Source: Onchidella celtica (taxonomy: Eukaryota > Mollusca > Gastropoda > Systellommatophora > Onchidiidae). From it: a DNA stretch of 64,000 bases. This document shows positions 58,301 through 64,000 of the stretch, piece after piece. The position numbers and the translations under genes are program-made. A model generated the notes under the pieces. The model worked only from the letters and a program-made list of their open reading frames with translations, was not told where the DNA came from and searched no databases. The first letter of the stretch is position 1. Each line of letters begins with the position of its first letter. Location of the stretch: contig OZ007571.1 in the NCBI GenBank assembly GCA_963931925.1, positions 58,050,625 through 58,114,624 on the forward strand, written 5' to 3'.

Positions 58301-59340
58301 CCTGGACTCACCAGGTTGACACGATTCGTTGGAAGCAGCTTCGGCTTTCCTAGCTTTGCCCATGTAGATTTGCTGATCAGGTTGACGTCGGCCCCTGTAT
58401 CAATCTTCCAGTTGACACTTGTTCCTTCTAGACTCAAATTCACCCTCCATGGTGGTTCATTGGACTCGACGCTTCCTATGAAATACTCTGTTTCAGGCTC
58501 AGGCTCTTTCTCAGGCTCATTTTCTGGCTCTGGTTCTTTTGCTGGCTCTCTTTCAAGCTCTCTTTCTGGCTCTGGCTCTGATGTAACTTCATCTTGTTTC
58601 TTTGTCTTCGACTTGCACATCTTTGCAAAATGTGACATCTTTCCGCACTTGTGGCATTTCTTCTGGTATGCTGGACACTTCCTCTTTTCATGGGTAGCTC
58701 CGCATTTCTTGCACGCAAACTTCTCTGGAGTATGCGCGTGTGCACCTTGACCTACGTGTGATGATCCCTTCCCTCCTCGACTACCGGGTCGGAAGCGGAC
58801 TCCATCCACTGACGTTGCACCTCTTTGTTCCTGTATTTCTTTCTTCACTTGTTCACGCTGCCTTGACATGGTGATTGCCGTCTCCAAAGTCAGCGCATTC
58901 TCTAACTGAAGCTTTTCAGAAATCTCTTTGCCTCTGAGCCCGAGGACCAGTCTATCTCTAATAGTGTCCTTCTTTTCTGTGAAAGCAGCATGCTCTGCTA
59001 ATTCATACAAAGCATTGACGTACTGTTCAACTGTTTCTCCTTCTTTCTGGTTCCTACTGTGGAAAGTTGCTCTAATGTGAATCACGTTTCTCTTCGGAAT
59101 GAAATGTTCATCGAACTTTTTCTTGACCTTTTCATAGTCTTTCTTGTCGGCATCACTCATTTCAAACTGTGCAAAAATCTTATCAGCGTCAGCTCCCATT
59201 GAGTACAGTAAGCTACTGACCTGAATTTCGCCATCTTCTTTGCTCAACTTCGATGCAAGCCTGAAGCGATTGAATCTTTCCACCCAAGCAGGCCATGCAG
59301 ACGGATCTTGAAATGCAAATGGCTGCGGCGGTTTGAACAT
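55381..59340 (-). pseudogene. Gypsy gag-pol polyprotein, one frame with two nonsense codons
   Basis: A single 1,320-codon frame with no frameshift, interrupted by TAA at 56647-56649 and TGA at 55987-55989; both are consistent with single C-to-T changes. Domains by residue: gag-like 1-200; zinc knuckles about 210-243, the second a clear CHKCGKMSHFAKMC; an acidic Glu-Pro stretch about 253-285; aspartic protease WKIDTGADVNLIS near 316; reverse transcriptase with the YFDD box near 569; RNase H starting TVSADAS near 718. After the first stop come the integrase zinc finger (HHGHTG...CKHC) and D,D,E residues (VDICEIKG, VVSDNGTQF, QSNGEAE). After the second stop comes a chromatin- or DNA-binding-like C-terminus with KPGDLVLMKEDG and a Gln/Pro-rich tail. 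Three NPKMSMQIN-type units repeat near the end. This copy cannot make a full polyprotein without readthrough. Confidence 0.93.
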
Positions 59341-59440
59341 GGTGACACGAGGTAGCAGTTTTCAATCAAGAAACTTAGCTCAGAAAAGTTCGTTGTGCAG
59401 CAACTGTCGGTTATCCTGCATTCCCCTGAAGTTCATGAAG

Positions 59441-59452
59441 ATTCTGACACCA
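59441..59452 (-). promoter_or_regulatory. Gypsy element primer-binding site
   Basis: The minus strand TGGTGTCAGAAT begins immediately after the 5' LTR. TGG is the complement of a tRNA CCA end. The tRNA cannot be named with confidence. Confidence 0.7.
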
Positions 59453-59693
59453 TATTTTGATGTGCGATTCGAGTGGTAAAGGCGTGACAGGGAGAATTGG
59501 GACAGTGGAACAGACACAGCATGTACGTTTGAGAACCAGCGTCAGCGGCACTATTTATTATTCCTCCGCCAAGCATGCGCAAACAATGAATGGTGAAGGG
59601 GAGAGAAAGACAATTTACATCAAGCATCAAGGAACGACTATGTTCCTTAGACCATTATTGGCAGTAACTCGTATGTCTAGCCCGAATACGACA
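59453..59693 (-). repeat. Gypsy element 5' LTR (241 bp)
   Basis: Near-identical to 54915-55159. Differences are confined to three substitutions near the gag-proximal end and a 4-base deletion. Confidence 0.93.
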
Positions 59694-59698
59694 CCAGG

Positions 59699-60360
59699 AG
59701 TTTGGCTTTCGTCTGATTGAAAAAAAAAAAACGTGTTATTTGGTTAATGTTTATTACAATGTCGATGTGATGATTTAACTGATTATGTTTTCGTTTCGTT
59801 TTTAATTCATTAATTTCTCCCCGATATACTCATTCTCTACTCCCATATTTACTTTACTTTGATGTATGAATGAAATTTTGTATTGTGTAACTTGTGGTAA
59901 TGTATGCTACATCGACAAGTTAATGAATAAGACAAGGTCAGTTAATGATGACAAATCAAACCGTTAGGTAATACCTTTGAGTGTATCTGGCAAAAACTTT
60001 GAGCCTGTCTATAGCTCATTTCACTCGATCCACCTTGGCTTTGGCTCAGCCATTTGAAGTAGCGAGAGAAAGTTTTTAATTTACACAGCGGGGCTGAGCG
60101 TGTTAGAGTTGCTGTTCTTGTATCCGCGCAGTGCAATTTGTTCAGGGAATCCACTCGTACTTTCCTTTAAAATGACTGTAGCAGTAAGTCGTTAGTAGTA
60201 AAAGAAAGATCATTATAATTCACAACAGTATAATGAACCCTTCAGCATTTCTAATGGTTGGATGAATTGATGTAGATTAATCTTCAATATCAAGAAATGT
60301 CCACAATTTGAAGTTTATTACAGTTGCTATGTACTAAAGAGTAGGGGACAGGTGAAATAT
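59699..60360. other. Gene-poor stretch
   Basis: AT-rich; no gene recognised. Confidence 0.55.
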
Positions 60361-60704
60361 AGGATGGCCTAGAGGCAAGGTGCTCGACTCTCATGCCGAA
60401 GGTACCAGGTTCGAATCTCGGTCGGTGCAGCAATGGGATTTTTCTCATATTTTCCTGTCCCTGATCCTGTGGCACCTAGTCTTCTCAGATAAGGACGAAA
60501 AAATCGAAGGGCCCGTGTGCACGTTGCGCACATTATAAATACCTTGGCAGTTGCAAATCGAAAAGAGCTGGCCGAACAGGCCATTACTAGGGCAAAATTC
60601 TAAAAATGAATCCCTAGCACAAAAAGGAAAATAGAAACAAGAAAAGTGAGGTGTAAATGCCAAGGGCTGAGAACCTCCCAAAATACAGACCTAAACACAA
60701 GATG
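60361..60704 (+). mobile_element. tRNA-derived SINE, family A, near full length
   Basis: The head AGGATGGCCTAGAGGCAAGG (A-box) and CAGGTTCGAATCTCGG (B-box) is followed by the shared body: TTTTCCTGTCCCTGATCC, CACCTAGTCTTCTCAGATAA, GTGTGCACGTTGCGCAC, TACCTTGGCAGTTG, GAATCCCTAGCACAAAAAGG and GTGAGGTGTAAATGCCAAGG. It ends near GACCTAAACACAAG. No target duplication identified. Confidence 0.85.
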
Positions 60705-61600
60705 ACATACAAATTAATGACACGGCAAATTGTTGTAAAATCTCTCTGAAACCGATAAAAACAAAAGAAAAAACCTGCTTTTTTCTGTCGCCAGTTCTCG
60801 GAGTGACAGAAAGGTCTAGATTGATCACCAGAGGCAGAAAAAGAATTATAATATACATTTTTCATCCGCTAAGCCGGAACTCTCCCATCGTTATGTGCTT
60901 AGAAAACTCTTAATGGCCACTGCTAGCTATTCACATTTGTAGTTACCAATGGTCAAGTATAATCTGCACAGAATGCATGAATTTGTTACAGGCAGCCATT
61001 TCTCTTAGAGCTACTGTCTTTTCATGGAATAACCCCACGAAAAGAGAACATTGTATAGTGTTAATTCGGGCCCGCGGTCTGAAGACGTGTAAAAACCTGT
61101 GTGAGTGTATTGTAGACGTTACTAAGTGGCTGGCACAACGTGAGAAACCTTTTAAGTTAATCAACGTTGTTTTAAAGGATTTGGTTAAAGCTACAGGCGC
61201 CCCTTGTACAAACAATGGACGAGGGGGTTTGCGGGACCCCGGGTACAAACCGGTGGTCAGACTTGAAATACGGGTGGGTTGGCTGGGAAGTGAGACTGTA
61301 TGGTAGTCCTGTGTTGTCACAGTGGTGGGGGGAAGACGTGTCCAGCGTGAAAATTGGTGATGAAAGAAAAGACGGGCACGTTTTTGTACTGTGTTTGAAA
61401 CAGAGATTGAGTTTGAGTAAGAAAGCAAGCACGTCCATAGGATAATGGTCAGATTGTGCCTGGAAGGAAGAGACTTGATTTAACACAATGATATGACAGA
61501 AATAGACCCTGGCGGAAGCCCCCAATAGCCAGCGACTCACAGTTTTTGAAGTGCATGAATGTGATTGTTTGATCACTATGAATTGCTTGTTGTTTTCCAG
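60705..61600. other. Gene-poor stretch, possibly intronic
   Basis: No recognised gene. A 161-codon minus-strand frame at 60943-61428 has no domain signature. Confidence 0.5.
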
Positions 61601-61683
61601 TCCTTATGCCGACAGCCACGCCCAGGCCACGACTGCAAGAGAATGATTACCTGTATCCAGACGTCTCGTGCTTGAAACAGCAG
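61601..61683 (+). CDS. Candidate isolated exon (unknown gene)
   Basis: Preceded by a strong acceptor (TTGTTGTTTTCCAG) and followed by a strong donor (CAG|GTAGGT). One frame is fully open from ATG 61606 through the donor: MPTATPRPRLQENDYLYPDV, then SCLKQQ, 26 codons with a phase-0 end. The other two frames hit stops. It would be a first coding exon of a + strand gene running past the window. I do not recognise the protein and found no second exon within the remaining 2.3 kb. It may be a chance combination. Confidence 0.35.
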
Positions 61684-62854
61684 GTAGGTCCTGTTAGTTG
61701 TCTTTGATTGTAGTCTCGTCTTGTACCGTATTTTTCCCTCCATTCTTTAATATATTATCTAAGGCTGAGGTATTGAATAATTCACCTTGCAGTCATGAGC
61801 ATTTCTTCCTAAATACGTGAATATACATTTGTTGTACACTGGTTCTTGATTTTGTCTGAGGAATCTTTCCTGGGCAAGGTGTATTTTGGGGAGGGGGAAA
61901 TAGCAGGGGGAGAGAGGGGAATGGCGGGGTGCCGGGGGAGGGAGTAGTTATTAAAAAAAACAAAAACAATGTAAGAGTGAATGAAATAACTTAATTTGAA
62001 AATCAAAGCCATGAGGACTTCACTGGAGGTCTCAGCCACAAGTTTGATGCTGGTTTAAAAAATCACTGTCCGTTTAGCGTCCTAGTAGTTCACGGCGGCT
62101 TTCAGCACGGGGGACATCGACACCATGTGTATAATTTGTCTGCTTTTTATTTATATGGAAGTAAGCCATTGGCTTGTATTTTTCTGACAGACAGGGATAA
62201 AGATATGGCAAAATGTTCATGGGAAATAAGATATGGTATTAGCTTATAACGTGTGGATCTCCTCTCCAGTAGAGCACACCCTCTCGTCCCTGTGATACCC
62301 CACATTATCTGATCACTTCAGTAGCCTTAAAGGGAAGCAATCCTGCATTAAGTGTTGTTTTTCTGCGCCATCGACCATTCCTACCCCGTTGTTTGAGTTT
62401 CTAAGGTTGGTAAACAGATTTTATCCTGTAATGAATCGGACTGGTCAATATCGTTCGCTAGCAGCTAAATATCTATGCAGTCTCCTTGAGGTAAGGCGAA
62501 ATAGAACAGCTTGGAAAGTAACAGCATTATAGAGGTATTCAGAGTTGAAGAAAGATGTAATGCATTTTTAATTTTATCGTAGAGTTTTTGTCACACGTTG
62601 CCCAAAAGAAGTGTGTAATTTTTTTTTTAACAAGTATTTCATTTCTGTGGAGTTTTCTGTGGAGTATTATCTTCCTGTTGCATTGTATGGGCAAGTCAAA
62701 ACACATATTCTGTTCTCTGCATACATTATGTGCTTAAATTTTATAATATTCTCTGCGGGATGACTTCAGGAGTTTACCTTAGCCTTGGGAAGATTGTGAA
62801 GTACGACTCTTTCGCATTAACTATTACATTCGAAATCAAAACATATAATATACT
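61684..62854. other. Gene-poor stretch
   Basis: No gene recognised; possibly intronic if the 61601-61683 exon is real. Confidence 0.5.
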
Positions 62855-63010
62855 AGATGAGCCACCGGGCATTGCCCAGAATAAACAATCATGTGATCCC
62901 CCCCCCCCCCCAGTGTAATAAAAGTAATAAACTACAGTCTTGCTTCAGAACTCATGCGCACCACAACATTACGCACCAAACCGAACGCTTGATATGGTTA
63001 CTTTTTATGA
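62855..63010 (+). repeat. Unidentified dispersed repeat, 5' fragment (copy 4)
   Basis: ACTAGATGAGCCACCGGGCATTGCCCAGAATAAAC, then a C-tract, then ACTACAGTCTTGCTTCAGAACTCATGCGCACCA. This parallels the start of the copies at 25820 and 27634 (ACTAGATGAAGTTCCCGGCATTATCCGGGATAAAC... ACAGATTTCATRC). Confidence 0.5.
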
Positions 63011-63415
63011 CATGCACGGTACTGTATATATTACGAAACAAACATGTAAATATACAGATGTTACATAGCAATAAACATTGTTATTTTTGTAAAATACATG
63101 CTTGAAGAAAACAACTTTTAATTATAGCCATCATCTTTCTAATCTCAATTGCCACCTTCCTGCCAAATTTCAGGCCTGAAGAGTGTATAGTTTGGTCAGT
63201 TAGTCATGCCAAAGGTTGCAAGTTACTGAAATATATAATAGATTATTATGAATGTTCATATTCTTGAAAAATATAACGTTTTTTTTTTTCTGTGGTTAAA
63301 GTAATCGAGGCTGATGAGGTTTCCATTTTTTAATTACTTTTTTTGACACTTTGACGCCTTCAATATTCAATATTTTGAGGCACAAGATGGTGTTCGATAC
63401 GAGCTGTCTGGAGGA

Positions 63416-63733
63416 CAGGGCTGGATTAACCATTAAGCAAAATATGTACGTGCTTAGGGCATCAAGGGGTGGGGGGGGGGGGGGCACTGGGGCACAGAAA
63501 TTTTTCATTTGCTGGATTTACCATGGACCATACGGTGTAAAACTGCAAATGGTGCAGCTGAACCAGGGTTCACTACCCCCTCCCTCCTAATAAATGAAAA
63601 AATTAAAACATTATTTTGCTGGCGTATAACACTCACTGTTTAAAATTTTTAATTTGAATTACATATGTACAGTATATGGTGGCACCAAAATCTTTTAGTG
63701 CTTAGGGCCTCTAGAGGTCTTAATCCTGCCCTG
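63416..63733 (+). mobile_element. hAT-like non-autonomous element (318 bp)
   Basis: Starts CAGGGCTGGATTAA and ends TTAATCCTGCCCTG, giving 14-bp inverted ends with one mismatch. CAGGG(C/G)NGGATTAA is a widespread hAT end. Flanking 8-mers CTGGAGGA and CTGGCGGG agree at 6 of 8, a plausible decayed target duplication. GTGCTTAGGGC occurs near both ends (63449 and 63699). No transposase; it contains a G-tract at 63469-63483. Confidence 0.7.
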
Positions 63734-64000
63734 CTGGCGGGTCACCAATAGCTAATAAGCTTGACTCATTATTCCGTATGTTTTGATCTTCAACTCCTCA
63801 GACAGTCTAACCAAACCGGCAAGGCTGTTCCTGTAGTCGTTGAACTAACTAACTGATCAGCCTACCAAACACACTTCATTCTGCACCATACTCACCACGC
63901 TAAGACGACTTAACGGTCATTTTTACCATTTCAGACACTGACAAACAAAAAATGAAAGGATGGAAGAGGAGGAACCTGTGCACAGCGGATGAGAGTTATT
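63734..64000. other. Unassigned right edge
   Basis: No gene or repeat recognised. Confidence 0.5.

Larger units (their letters stand above)
54915..59693 (-). mobile_element. Full-length Ty3/gypsy LTR retrotransposon, 4.78 kb
   Basis: LTRs at 54915-55159 and 59453-59693 differ by three substitutions and one 4-bp indel. A 5-bp duplication CCAGG flanks the element (54910-54914 and 59694-59698). Reading the minus strand: 5' LTR (59693 to 59453), a primer-binding site starting TGGTGTCAGAA (59452 down), a single gag-pol frame (59340 to 55381), a polypurine tract AAAAGGGGAAA (55170-55160) and the 3' LTR. Domain order protease, reverse transcriptase, RNase H, integrase defines the Ty3/gypsy group. 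No envelope gene. LTR similarity indicates a fairly recent insertion. Confidence 0.95.

Noticed and set aside
60943..61428. 161-codon minus-strand open frame
   Set aside because: No domain pattern and irregular composition; partly overlaps an equally long plus frame.

Overview
The window looks like nuclear DNA of an animal, most likely a mollusc and probably a gastropod. The evidence is a spliced cytoplasmic-type actin gene at the left edge with molluscan-type residues, AT-rich DNA full of microsatellites, many tRNA-derived SINE copies, and animal-type transposons. There is no bacterial architecture (no operons, no ribosome binding sites). The species call is inference from one conserved gene plus genome texture.

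Layout. 1-6.3 kb: actin, four exons on the + strand (first exon cut by the window edge), with a tRNA-derived SINE in intron 2 and two AATAAA signals about 600 bp after the stop. 6.6-17.2 kb: gene-poor DNA with a hAT-like MITE, a 46-bp satellite whose every unit carries a perfect cAMP-response-element core, a foldback cluster, two copies of a ~97-bp MITE and a 27-bp minisatellite. 17.6-17.95 kb: decayed 3' end of a LINE reverse transcriptase. 18-29.9 kb: AT-rich DNA with three copies of an unidentified ~450-bp repeat. 29.9-44.3 kb: a microsatellite/minisatellite belt, dominated by six GATA/GACA arrays that all lie in the same orientation, with two SINE copies.

45,717-50,264: a complete but broken DNA transposon with 162-bp terminal inverted repeats beginning TGT, a 4-bp target duplication (TATA), and a gypsy-type integrase gene with a Cys-rich tail (Ginger / KRBA2-like family). 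The gene carries a frameshift, a nonsense codon, a 553-bp intron with a duplicated exon junction, an in-frame 30-bp coding minisatellite and a ~1.1-kb insertion. 51,750-52,085: a 318-bp inverted-repeat element with a 9-bp target duplication and a core of degenerate telomere-like CTAACC repeats. 54,910-59,698: a full-length Ty3/gypsy LTR retrotransposon on the minus strand (LTRs about 245 and 241 bp, 5-bp duplication CCAGG, primer site, polypurine tract), whose single gag-pol frame is interrupted only by two nonsense codons. 60.4 kb: a near-complete SINE of the family also seen at 34.9 and 40.7 kb. 61.6 kb: an isolated exon-like segment. 63.4-63.7 kb: a second hAT-like non-autonomous element.

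The only clearly functional gene is actin. Nearly everything else is mobile-element DNA or tandem repeat. I did not find a clear new multi-gene system. The most unusual items are the Ginger-like element with its internal oddities, the telomere-cored inverted-repeat element and the CRE-bearing satellite.
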